In this document: positions 7,172-13,367 of the stretch, piece by piece
Layout of the letters: every line of letters starts with the position of its first letter
How positions within the stretch are numbered: the stretch's first letter is position 1
Source of the DNA: Clostridia bacterium
Lineage (GTDB): Bacteria > Bacillota > Clostridia > CAKSNL01 > HGM11501
Assembly (NCBI GenBank): GCA_030535815.1
Contig: JAUNRD010000022.1
Location: 1-13,367, forward strand
Reading direction: 5' to 3'
Length of the DNA: 13,367 bases
Made by a program: the position numbers and the translations under genes
Notes under the pieces: generated by a model
Seen by the model: only the letters and a program-made list of their open reading frames with translations
What the model was told of the DNA's origin: nothing
Databases searched by the model: none

Positions 7172-7222
7172 AAAAAAGACACACTTAAGAAGAAGGCGTA
7201 AGCCCTCTTCCAAAGTGCATCT
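7172..7222 (-). terminator. Leader terminator hairpin of the glp operon, predicted GlpP antitermination target
   Basis: In the minus-strand leader RNA a 10-base-pair outer stem (7213-7222 with 7177-7186, two G-U pairs) encloses an inner 9-base-pair stem (7202-7210 with 7189-7197, one G-U pair) with a UUAC loop. A U6 run (7172-7177) follows at once. This has the form of an intrinsic terminator between the promoter (7254-7282) and the dehydrogenase start (7148). As glpP is encoded in the same operon, and GlpP is known to prevent termination at such an inverted repeat in the B. subtilis glpD leader, the hairpin is very probably its target. The same hairpin would also end transcripts from the kinase gene upstream. 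Confidence 0.85.
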
Positions 7223-7253
7223 CCAAATCTCTGCATAATATTTAATTTATTTA

Positions 7254-7282
7254 AGTCTATCACAAAACTTCAGATAAGTCAA
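7254..7282 (-). promoter_or_regulatory. Promoter of the glp operon
   Basis: On the minus strand: -35 TTGACT (7277-7282), a 17-base spacer, -10 TAGACT (7254-7259). Transcription would begin near 7247, leaving a leader of about 100 bases that contains the terminator hairpin. The -35 box starts four bases beyond the stop codon of the upstream kinase-like gene. Confidence 0.78.
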
Positions 7283-7285
7283 TCC

Positions 7286-7888
7286 TTACTTTAAGCCTGC
7301 CGCCTTCATAATGACTTCAGCCGCCAATTTATAGCCTGTTTCTCCGCCGTCAATGCAAAGGTGGTAGTTTGTAGCCTTACCCCAACTTCTGCCTGTATAA
7401 TGCTCATAGTGGCGGCTTCTTCTCTTATCACTTATCTTTATGATTTTTTCCGCTTCCTTCTGTGTCACGCCTCTCTCTTCCATAATACGTTCCACTCTTA
7501 CGGGATTCTGTGCATACATAAATACGTTAAAGCAATCGTATTCTCTTAAAATATAGTCAGCACAGCGACCAACAATTACACAAGGCCCTTTCTCCGCGAT
7601 GGCACGGATTACCTTGCTTTCTGCCATATAAATTTTATCGGTTAAGGTATTTCCCGCATCCGTGAAATATCCTCCGTAGCCCATAGTTGCCACGTTAAAG
7701 AGCATACTTGATGTAATCATCTGCTCTCCGCTTTCGATAAACTCAGCATCCATTCCGCTTTCCTTTGCCGCAAGGTCAACAATTGCACGGTCATAAAAGG
7801 GCACCGAGAGAAGGGATGCAAGTTCTTTTCCTGCTGATTTTCCTCCGCTTCCTATCTGTCTGCTGATGGTTATTATCCTATTTTTCAT
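7286..7888 (-). CDS. Cytidylate kinase-like P-loop protein
   Basis: A 200-residue protein of the cytidylate-kinase-like family (distinct from Cmk proper). It starts MKNRIITISRQIGSGGKSAGKELA, whose glycine-rich loop GSGGKS (13-18) replaces the classical GxxxxGK[ST]. It continues with FYDRAIVDLAA, IVGRCADYIL (105-114), a basic stretch RVERIMEERGVTQKEAEK, and DKRRSRHYEHYTGRSWG (154-170), which resembles the lid and nucleotide-binding region. The family phosphorylates an unknown nucleotide-like substrate; CMP kinase activity should not be assumed. The start at 7888 is set by a strong GGAGGG six bases upstream, although the frame stays open to 7954 with no ribosome binding site. It has its own promoter (7926-7954), divergent from the asp23-fakA promoter, and no terminator of its own before the glp leader. 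Confidence 0.85.
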   Translation of the reverse strand: MKNRIITISRQIGSGGKSAGKELASLLSVPFYDRAIVDLAAKESGMDAEFIESGEQMITSSMLFNVATMGYGGYFTDAGNTLTDKIYMAESKVIRAIAEKGPCVIVGRCADYILREYDCFNVFMYAQNPVRVERIMEERGVTQKEAEKIIKISDKRRSRHYEHYTGRSWGKATNYHLCIDGGETGYKLAAEVIMKAAGLK

Positions 7889-7925
7889 AAAATGCCCTCC
7901 TTTAAAGAATTTTATCTTTAATAAC

Positions 7926-7954
7926 AGTATATCATAAAATGAGAAAAAGGTCAA
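7926..7954 (-). promoter_or_regulatory. Promoter of the cytidylate kinase-like gene
   Basis: On the minus strand: -35 TTGACC (7949-7954), 17-base spacer, -10 TATACT (7926-7931), then a short leader with GGAGGG before the ATG at 7888. It stands back to back with the plus-strand promoter at 7965-7993; the two -35 boxes are ten bases apart. Confidence 0.83.
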
Positions 7955-7964
7955 ATATATTCTC

Positions 7965-7993
7965 TTTACAAAATGAAAAATTTATAGTATAAT
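7965..7993 (+). promoter_or_regulatory. Promoter of the asp23 - fakA (- recG) unit
   Basis: -35 TTTACA (7965-7970), 17-base spacer, perfect -10 TATAAT (7988-7993). Transcription would start near 8000, about 34 bases before the ATG at 8034. Confidence 0.83.
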
Positions 7994-8033
7994 ATGATAG
8001 AATTAATATTTTATACATTTCAGGAGGTGCCTC

Positions 8034-8393
8034 ATGATAGGTAAAACAGAAAACGCTTTGGGCGATATAATACTCGATGAAGCAGTCATTTCCCGTATTG
8101 CCGCAACGGTAGCTTCCGGAAGCTACGGCGTTGTGGGAATGGCTCACCGCTCCACCGCAGAAGGTATGGTAAGCCTTTTGAAGGGAGAAGGCGCATCTAA
8201 AGGCGTAAAGGTTTTTATTGCTGAAGATAACACTCTTACAATACATCTTCATATAATTACACAGTATGGACTTAATATATCTGCAATTTGCGAAAGCATA
8301 ATTCACAATGTCCGTTATCAGGTTACCGAGATGACCGGCTTTAATGTAAAGGAAGTTATAATCCACGTCGAGTCAATCAGGTCAAGTAACTAA
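8034..8393 (+). CDS. Asp23/Gls24-family envelope stress response protein (YloU-like)
   Basis: A 119-residue Asp23/Gls24 domain protein of the size of B. subtilis YloU. Recognisable parts are LGDIILDEAVISRIAATVAS (about 9-28), GSYGVVGMAHR, the strand KGVKVFIAEDNTLTIHLHII, and the closing VTEMTGFNVKEVIIHVESI. Family members are abundant small alpha/beta proteins; in Staphylococcus aureus Asp23 is recruited to the membrane and its loss triggers a cell-wall stress response. There is no signal or membrane segment here. AGGAGGTG precedes the ATG at ideal spacing. It is followed 13 bases later by fakA, the neighbour conserved across Firmicutes (yloU-yloV), which strongly supports the call. Confidence 0.93.
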   Translation: MIGKTENALGDIILDEAVISRIAATVASGSYGVVGMAHRSTAEGMVSLLKGEGASKGVKVFIAEDNTLTIHLHIITQYGLNISAICESIIHNVRYQVTEMTGFNVKEVIIHVESIRSSN

Positions 8394-8406
8394 GGAGGAA
8401 AACCAA

Positions 8407-10104
8407 GTGATGGAAAAACTAACTGCCTCGGTTTTTGCCTTAATGATAAAATCCGGTGCAAATAATTTAATTAACAACAAGGCGGTTGTTGATGCATTAA
8501 ACGTATTTCCCGTTCCCGACGGTGATACCGGTACGAATATGTCATTGACTTTCAAAAATGCCGCAGTAAATATTCCCTACGATGCAGCAAGCTTTGATAA
8601 ATTGGCGCAGAGTGCGTCTTCTTATACCCTTCGCGGTGCGAGAGGAAACTCAGGCGTTATCCTTTCCCAGATTATGAGAGGTATAGCAACAGCATCAAAA
8701 GGCAAGGCTGAAATAACTCCTTCTGAGTTTGCACTTTGCTTAAAGGAAGGCTGTGACAGTGCTTACCGCGCTGTTATGAAGCCTACTGAAGGTACAATTC
8801 TTACGGTTATCCGTGCCTGTGCCGACGCGGCACTTTCCGCAGAAGAAAAGGGCGATTTTATTCCCTTCTTCACCTATGTTGTTGAAAAAGGCAATAAGAT
8901 GCTTGATAAAACCACTGATATGCTTCCCGCTCTCCGTCAGGCAGGCGTTGTAGATGCCGGCGGTAAGGGACTTATGGTTATTTTAGAAGGTATGCTTCAT
9001 TACCTTACCAAAGGTGAGATAATCGAATCCGCAGAAACGGAAGAAGCCGCAGCACCCACTTCCGCTCAGGCAACTATAAAAACCGAGGATATTAAATTTG
9101 CATACTGCACAGAATTTATCGTTGAAAAATCCTCTACCAATGTAAGTGCAGAAAAAATGAAAAACGCCATTGAAAAAATCGGTGACTCTATGGTTGTGAT
9201 TGACGATGATGACATCATAAAGGTTCACATCCACACCAACAATCCCGGTTTTGTGCTGGAATATGCCGTAAAATTAGGCGAGCTTGCAACCGTAAAAATT
9301 GAAAATATGAGAAAGCAGCACAGCGAAATTTTAGAAGGTTCAAAACCGGAAGCCGGTCTTTCAACCGAAACAACTGCAGAAGAAGTTTCAGAAACAGCCG
9401 AAGCAATGCCAGAAAACCCCGTACACGCGCCTTCAAACGGAGCATCGGCAGCAAAAAATGCCGTTCTTTCCGTTGCCGCAGGTGCGGGTGTCGAAGGTCT
9501 TTTCCGTGATTTAGGCGCATATGTGATTTCCGGTGGCCAGACAATGAATCCCAGTACCGATGACATTTTATCCGCCATCGAAACCATTGATGCGGAGAAC
9601 ATCTATGTTCTTCCCAACAATAAAAACATTATTATGGCGGCAGAGCAGGCTGCAGGAATTTCCGATAAGAATGTACTTGTCGTTCCCACAAAGTCTATCC
9701 CCCAGGGCATAAGCGCCATGGTTTCCTTTAATCCCGAGGGTGAGGCGGAGGAAAATGCTTCGGCAATGACATCTGCTGCCAAAAACGTAACCACCGGTCT
9801 TATCACCCACGCCGTGAGAGATACTGTTCTGGGCGACACAGAAATCCACGACGGAGATATACTCGGAATGGTTGAAAAGGACATCGTTTCCGTGGGCAGT
9901 GATGCAACGGAAACCGCCAAGGATATACTTTCAAAAATGGTTACTGATGACACTGAGCTTATCACCGTAATCTATGGTGACAGTCTTCCCGAAGAGGAAG
10001 CAGAAAGCCTTGTTGAATACCTTGAAATGAAGTATCCCGACTGCGACGTATCCTTATATAACGGAGAGCAACCTGTATATTCCTACATTCTCTCCGCAGA
10101 ATAA
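8407..10104 (+). CDS. fakA: Fatty acid kinase catalytic subunit FakA (YloV, DAK2 domain)
   Basis: A 565-residue three-part protein. The N-terminal DAK2 (DhaL-like) kinase domain (about 1-200) has NVFPVPDGDTGTNM, whose D38 and D40 are the metal/ATP-binding aspartates, then GARGNSGVILSQ (77-88) and DAGGKG (about 183-188). The middle domain (about 225-310) has YCTEF (C234) and VHIHTNNPG (H274, H276), the positions of the Cys-His-His metal site reported for FakA. After an Ala/Glu/Ser/Thr-rich linker (about 314-352) comes the FakA/YloV C-terminal domain. FakA phosphorylates fatty acids bound to a FakB (DegV-family) partner, feeding exogenous or recycled fatty acids into phospholipid synthesis. No fakB lies in the window. 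GTG at 8407 is 8 bases from GGAGG and ATG at 8410 is 11; either could be used. Cotranscribed with asp23. Confidence 0.94.
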   Translation: MMEKLTASVFALMIKSGANNLINNKAVVDALNVFPVPDGDTGTNMSLTFKNAAVNIPYDAASFDKLAQSASSYTLRGARGNSGVILSQIMRGIATASKGKAEITPSEFALCLKEGCDSAYRAVMKPTEGTILTVIRACADAALSAEEKGDFIPFFTYVVEKGNKMLDKTTDMLPALRQAGVVDAGGKGLMVILEGMLHYLTKGEIIESAETEEAAAPTSAQATIKTEDIKFAYCTEFIVEKSSTNVSAEKMKNAIEKIGDSMVVIDDDDIIKVHIHTNNPGFVLEYAVKLGELATVKIENMRKQHSEILEGSKPEAGLSTETTAEEVSETAEAMPENPVHAPSNGASAAKNAVLSVAAGAGVEGLFRDLGAYVISGGQTMNPSTDDILSAIETIDAENIYVLPNNKNIIMAAEQAAGISDKNVLVVPTKSIPQGISAMVSFNPEGEAEENASAMTSAAKNVTTGLITHAVRDTVLGDTEIHDGDILGMVEKDIVSVGSDATETAKDILSKMVTDDTELITVIYGDSLPEEEAESLVEYLEMKYPDCDVSLYNGEQPVYSYILSAE

Positions 10105-10117
10105 AATCAAATATTAT

Positions 10118-10172
10118 TGTAGGGGCTGATGCCCTCATCAGCCATCAGGTCGATGAAGGCATCGCCCCTGCA
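10118..10172 (+). repeat. Nested palindromic intergenic element between fakA and recG
   Basis: A 55-base imperfect inverted repeat running from TGTAGGGGC to GCCCCTGCA. The two halves also fold separately: GGCTGATG/CATCAGCC (10124-10143) and CGATG/CATCG (10151-10164). It can therefore form either one long hairpin or two short ones. It is followed at once by T6 (10173-10178), so on the plus strand it could act as a terminator or attenuator before recG. The sequence resembles GTAGGGGCGATGCC-type repeats that I recall as common between genes in some clostridial genomes. No coding capacity is seen. Confidence 0.75.
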
Positions 10173-10207
10173 TTTTTTAAATCAACATATTTTGAAAGGA
10201 GGGCATT

Positions 10208-12253
10208 ATGCTTTCTGAAAAGATAACCACCCTTAAGGGTGTTGGTCAGACAACGGCAAAAAAATTAGAAAAGCTTGGAATTTTTACCGTTCACGATATG
10301 CTTTATCACTTTCCCTTCAGAAATGAAGACAGAAGCGAAATAAGAAAAATTGCCGAAGTTGCAAACGGCGAATCAGTCTGCATAAGAGCCACCGTTTTTT
10401 CAGCTCCGGAGGTTCGCCGTATCAGGAAAAACTTTGCGGTTTACACCCTTATTTTGAGGGATGACTCCGGCTTTATCAACGCCGTCTGGTATAACAATAA
10501 ATATATAATGAAAAACTTTACCGTTGGAAAAACCTACACCTTTTTCGGTCAGATAAAGGTCTCCTACGGTAAAAAGGAAATTATAACCCCCGTTTATGAA
10601 ACCGAAGATAAAAACCTTGCCACAGGCAGAATTGTACCGGTTTATAACTTAACCGCAGGGCTTTCGCAGAAGGTTATGCAGGGCGTTGCAAAGCAGTGCT
10701 TGGATGCCGCACTCCCGGAAATCACAGAAACACTGCCCCCTCATATAAGGGAGGAAAATTCCCTCTGCGAAATAAAGTATGCTCTTTCTAACATACACTT
10801 CCCCGAAAGTGCCCATGCCTTTTCCGTTGCACGCAGAAGGCTTGTGTTTGAGGAGTTTTTCCTTCTCAATTTAGGAATGCGTCTTCTTTCAGGCAGAAGA
10901 AATTCCCTTACCGGAATTGCCTTCCCCGATACGGACGTTTCGCCATTCCTTAAAAACCTGCCCTATGAATTTACGGGAGCGCAGAAAAGAGTTGTCAGAG
11001 AAATCTGTGACGATTTAATGAGACAGACTCCTATGAATCGCCTTGTCCAGGGAGATGTGGGAAGCGGTAAAACCGCTGTCGGTGCCGCCGCCTTATATCT
11101 TGCTTATAAAAACGGTCATCAGGGCGCCATGATGGCCCCCACGGAAATCCTTGCCCGTCAGCATTTTTATTCACTTAAAGCTATGCTTCCCGGTGTTCCA
11201 ATCTGTCTTCTTACCGGAAGCACAAAGGCAAAGGAGAGACGGGAAATAATCGAAAAGCTTGAAAACGGAGAAATTAAAATTGCTGTGGGCACTCACGCGC
11301 TTTTCTCCGAGGATGTGGCTTTTTCTGATCTGGCACTTGTAATAACCGACGAACAGCACCGCTTCGGCGTTAAGCAAAGAGCAGCGCTGGCGGAAAAAAG
11401 CGGGGCATCCCCCCACATTCTGGTTATGACCGCAACACCAATACCGAGAACACTCGCCCTCATATTATACAGCGACCTTGATATTTCCGTCATTGATGAG
11501 CTTCCGCCCGGACGTCAGCAGATAAAAACCTACGTTGTGGGCGAAGATATGAGAAAGCGCATTTACGCCTTTATTGAAAAAAACATAAATGCAGGAAATC
11601 AGGCATATATCGTCTGCCCTATGGTTGAGGAAAGCGACACTATGGAATTAAAATCCGTTGTGGAGTTTGCGGAAAGACTTAAAAATGAGGTATTTCCCGA
11701 AATCAGTGTAGGCTTCATCCACGGTAAAATGAAAAATTCGGAAAAGGACGAAATTATGTCCTCATTCCTTGCGGGCGACATCAAGATTCTGGTTTCCACA
11801 ACTGTAATCGAAGTCGGTGTAAACGTTCCGAATGCCACACTTATGGTGGTAGAAAATGCCGAACGCTTCGGCCTTGCTCAGCTCCATCAGCTGAGGGGAC
11901 GTGTCGGAAGAGGTAGTGATCAGAGCTATTGCGTACTTTTTACCGGAAGTGACAGCAAGGAAACAAAGGAACGTATGGACATAATGGCAATGACCACCGA
12001 CGGTTTCAAAATTGCCGAGAAGGACTTGGAGCTAAGAGGCCCCGGTGAAATTTTCGGCACCCGTCAGCACGGACTTCCCGAAATGAAAATCGGCGATATT
12101 TCAAACGATTCCGACATATTGAACACGGCAAATAAGGCGGCGGATTCTCTGCTGAAAAAAGATCCGCGATTGAAAAACGAGGAAAATACTCTCATAAGGA
12201 AGGCTCTCCGCGATATGTTTACATCGAAGGGCGCAGATGGTATGTTCAACTGA
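10208..12253 (+). CDS. recG: ATP-dependent DNA helicase RecG
   Basis: A full-length 681-residue RecG that remodels stalled replication forks and branch-migrates Holliday junctions. The N-terminal wedge region starts LKGVGQTTAKKLEKLGI and carries the OB-fold (about 50-150; YTLILRDDSGFINAVWYNN). The SF2 helicase core follows: Walker A GDVGSGKT (282-289), APTEILARQH, Walker B DEQH (381-384), TATPIPRT (408-415), VIEVGVNVPNA, and motif VI QLRGRVGRG (561-569). The C-terminal part includes the RecG-specific GTRQHGLPEMKIGD. GGAGGG lies four bases upstream of the ATG. Placement downstream of asp23-fakA is the usual Firmicute order, though here a palindromic element lies between fakA and recG and may reduce read-through. 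No separate promoter is obvious. No frameshift or missing motif. Confidence 0.96.
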   Translation: MLSEKITTLKGVGQTTAKKLEKLGIFTVHDMLYHFPFRNEDRSEIRKIAEVANGESVCIRATVFSAPEVRRIRKNFAVYTLILRDDSGFINAVWYNNKYIMKNFTVGKTYTFFGQIKVSYGKKEIITPVYETEDKNLATGRIVPVYNLTAGLSQKVMQGVAKQCLDAALPEITETLPPHIREENSLCEIKYALSNIHFPESAHAFSVARRRLVFEEFFLLNLGMRLLSGRRNSLTGIAFPDTDVSPFLKNLPYEFTGAQKRVVREICDDLMRQTPMNRLVQGDVGSGKTAVGAAALYLAYKNGHQGAMMAPTEILARQHFYSLKAMLPGVPICLLTGSTKAKERREIIEKLENGEIKIAVGTHALFSEDVAFSDLALVITDEQHRFGVKQRAALAEKSGASPHILVMTATPIPRTLALILYSDLDISVIDELPPGRQQIKTYVVGEDMRKRIYAFIEKNINAGNQAYIVCPMVEESDTMELKSVVEFAERLKNEVFPEISVGFIHGKMKNSEKDEIMSSFLAGDIKILVSTTVIEVGVNVPNATLMVVENAERFGLAQLHQLRGRVGRGSDQSYCVLFTGSDSKETKERMDIMAMTTDGFKIAEKDLELRGPGEIFGTRQHGLPEMKIGDISNDSDILNTANKAADSLLKKDPRLKNEENTLIRKALRDMFTSKGADGMFN

Positions 12254-12299
12254 AATAACAATATTTTTGTTTTTTTATTAAATTAAGGCAATTTTTTCA

Positions 12300-12328
12300 A
12301 TGACTGCCCGGATATATTATGTTACAAT
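12300..12328 (+). promoter_or_regulatory. Promoter of the D-2-hydroxyacid dehydrogenase gene
   Basis: -10 TACAAT (12323-12328) preceded by TGT (extended -10), with a weaker -35 ATGACT (12300-12305) at a 17-base spacing. It lies in an AT-rich gap of about 100 bases after recG, so the dehydrogenase is probably transcribed on its own. Confidence 0.6.
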
Positions 12329-12349
12329 AAAGCTGAAAGGATGATTTTT

Positions 12350-13312
12350 ATGGATATTATTATGTTTGACCGTCAGGGTAATGACTACTCTTTAGAAAAA
12401 GAAACCTTTGAAAAAGCAGGTGCCACTTTCACCGTTACATATTTTAAGGATACCGAGGATTTCAAAGCCCTTGTTAAGGGCAAGGATGTCGTTATGTTCA
12501 ACGATGCCGCAGTAACAAAAGAAATCATAGACAGTATGGATAAGTGTAAGATGCTTATCCGCTACGGTATAGGCTATGACAGCGTGGACTTAAAGGCTGC
12601 AGGCGAAGCCGGAATTTATGTATGTAACTCCCCCTGCTACGGAGTTTACGACGTTGCGGAATATGCAATGGCTCTTATGCTTGCCTGCTGTAAGCACATC
12701 CCCTTAGCCGACAAATGCACAAGGGAAGGCGCGTGGAGCCCCCTTGCAACCGGAAAGGTGCGCCGTCTTACCAAGAAAACATTGGGACTTGTGGGCTTTG
12801 GCAGAATCGCACGAAAAGTAGCAGAGCGAAGTGCTGCTTTTGAAATGGACATTTTAGTTTATGACCCCTATGTTACAGAAGAAGATGCCAAAACTGCAGG
12901 CGTTAAAAAGGTGGAGCTTTCTGAGCTTATCGCTTCTTCTGACTTTATCTCTCTCCACTCTCCCTTAAATGATGATACTTTCCATATGTTCAGCGATGAT
13001 GAGTTTAAACTCATGAAAAAGGATGCTGTTTTGGTAAACACCGGCAGAGGCGGTCTTGTAGATGAAAAGGCATTAATCAAGGCCTTACAGGAAGGTGAAA
13101 TAGGCGGTGCCGCTCTTGACGTTTTAGAGCAGGAGCCGGTGGCTGAGGACAACCCTCTTCTTAAAATGAACAATGTGGTTCTTTCTCCCCACGTTGCGTG
13201 GAACTCCTTCGAAGGTGTTGATGATCTCCACGCCGAAGTTACCAACAACGTAATGAGGTTTATAAATGGTGAAACTCCCGTAAGTATAGTAAACAAAGAA
13301 TATCTTAAGTAA
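12350..13312 (+). CDS. D-isomer-specific 2-hydroxyacid dehydrogenase
   Basis: A 320-residue NAD-dependent dehydrogenase of the D-2-hydroxyacid family, nearest in pattern to CtBP-like or phosphoglycerate-dehydrogenase-like members. Visible features are the N-terminal substrate-domain block LIRYGIGYDSVDLKAAGEAGI (about 69-89), the Rossmann motif GFGRIA (149-154) with D172 in VYDPY (NAD rather than NADP preference), and the signature LVNTGRGGLVDE. The catalytic triad is R233, E262 (LEQEP) and H281 (SPHVAW). The reaction is reversible reduction of a 2-oxoacid to a D-2-hydroxyacid; the substrate is not readable from sequence. There is no ACT or other C-terminal regulatory domain, unlike long SerA forms. 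ATG at 12350 is chosen because AAAGGA is 8 bases away; ATG at 12341 abuts the ribosome binding site. A strong terminator follows. Confidence 0.9.
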   Translation: MDIIMFDRQGNDYSLEKETFEKAGATFTVTYFKDTEDFKALVKGKDVVMFNDAAVTKEIIDSMDKCKMLIRYGIGYDSVDLKAAGEAGIYVCNSPCYGVYDVAEYAMALMLACCKHIPLADKCTREGAWSPLATGKVRRLTKKTLGLVGFGRIARKVAERSAAFEMDILVYDPYVTEEDAKTAGVKKVELSELIASSDFISLHSPLNDDTFHMFSDDEFKLMKKDAVLVNTGRGGLVDEKALIKALQEGEIGGAALDVLEQEPVAEDNPLLKMNNVVLSPHVAWNSFEGVDDLHAEVTNNVMRFINGETPVSIVNKEYLK

Positions 13313-13321
13313 AATAAATAT

Positions 13322-13348
13322 CCCCCCGTATAACGGGGGGTATTTCAT
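13322..13348 (+). terminator. Intrinsic terminator after the dehydrogenase gene
   Basis: A GC-rich 8-base-pair stem (CCCCCCGT / ACGGGGGG, 13322-13340) with a 3-base loop, followed by TATTTCATTTT. It begins ten bases beyond the stop codon. The flanking A/T bases can extend the stem if one T is bulged. Confidence 0.85.
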
Positions 13349-13367
13349 TTTCGGGCATAGCCCTACC

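Noticed and set aside
7149..7184. N-terminal extension of the GlpA-like protein from ATG at 7184
   Set aside because: It would begin within the leader terminator, lacks a ribosome binding site, and adds residues ahead of the FAD motif that the family does not have.
7153..7236. A 27-codon frame (ATG at 7236 to TGA at 7153, minus strand) spanning the whole glp leader terminator and ending 4 bases before the dehydrogenase ATG
   Set aside because: It has no Shine-Dalgarno sequence and lies only about 11 bases from the predicted transcription start, so translation is unlikely. Ribosome profiling would be needed to revive the idea of a leader peptide.
7932..8366. 144-codon minus-strand open frame opposite asp23
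   Set aside because: Covers the divergent promoters and the antisense of a conserved gene; no domain and no ribosome binding site.
9345..9465. Ala/Glu/Ser/Thr-rich linker in FakA, considered as an insertion or frameshift
   Set aside because: The frame is continuous, both flanking domains are intact and total length is close to the family norm; variable linkers are ordinary here.
12257..12278. Weak hairpin AACAA/TTGTT followed by T-rich sequence after recG, considered as a terminator
   Set aside because: The stem is only five mostly A-T/A-U pairs, too weak to call; recG may instead end within this AT-rich gap by other means.

Overview
This window looks like a chromosomal segment of a low-to-moderate GC Firmicute of class Clostridia, probably an uncultured anaerobic gut lineage. 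Three things point there: the conserved order asp23/yloU - fakA/yloV - recG, strong AGGAGG-type ribosome binding sites with sigma-A promoters (TTGAnn, 17 bp, TATAnT), and an anaerobic glycerol-3-phosphate (G3P) oxidation operon of the clostridial type (GlpA-like, FAD/NAD oxidoreductase, DUF1667 and GlpP). No tRNA, rRNA, CRISPR array, transposase or phage gene was seen.

Layout. Positions 1-7888 are read on the minus strand and 8034-13312 on the plus strand, with a divergent promoter pair at 7926-7993. On the minus strand, from right to left, there are four units. (i) A 200-residue cytidylate-kinase-like P-loop protein (7286-7888). (ii) A G3P operon (7148 down to 3548) with its own promoter, a leader terminator hairpin, a GlpA-like dehydrogenase with a C-terminal [2Fe-2S] domain, a second FAD/NAD oxidoreductase, a small multi-cysteine DUF1667 protein, and finally glpP, the G3P-responsive antiterminator. 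(iii) A two-gene envelope unit (3464-1987): a single-pass membrane protein of unknown function, translationally coupled to an unusual lipoprotein. (iv) A tightly overlapping trio (1874-1): an EamA/DMT transporter, a YjjG-type HAD nucleotidase and a GNAT acetyltransferase cut by the window edge.

On the plus strand an Asp23/Gls24 protein and the fatty acid kinase FakA share a promoter at 7965-7993. They are followed by a nested palindromic repeat (10118-10172) with a T6 tail, then recG. A D-2-hydroxyacid dehydrogenase follows with its own promoter, and a strong terminator closes the window.

How the genes work together. The best-supported system is the G3P operon. The regulator is the last gene of the transcript that it is predicted to antiterminate, and a terminator lies between promoter and first gene, so the arrangement predicts a positive feedback loop gated by G3P. 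The most unusual sequence is in the lipoprotein: directly after its lipidation cysteine it carries a short stretch that looks almost identical to the signature of the sodium-pumping decarboxylase beta subunit (OadB/GcdB). Several likely start codons (1987-2826, 3548-4090, 5709-7148, 7286-7888, 12350-13312) are placed inside the longest open frame on the basis of ribosome binding site spacing.
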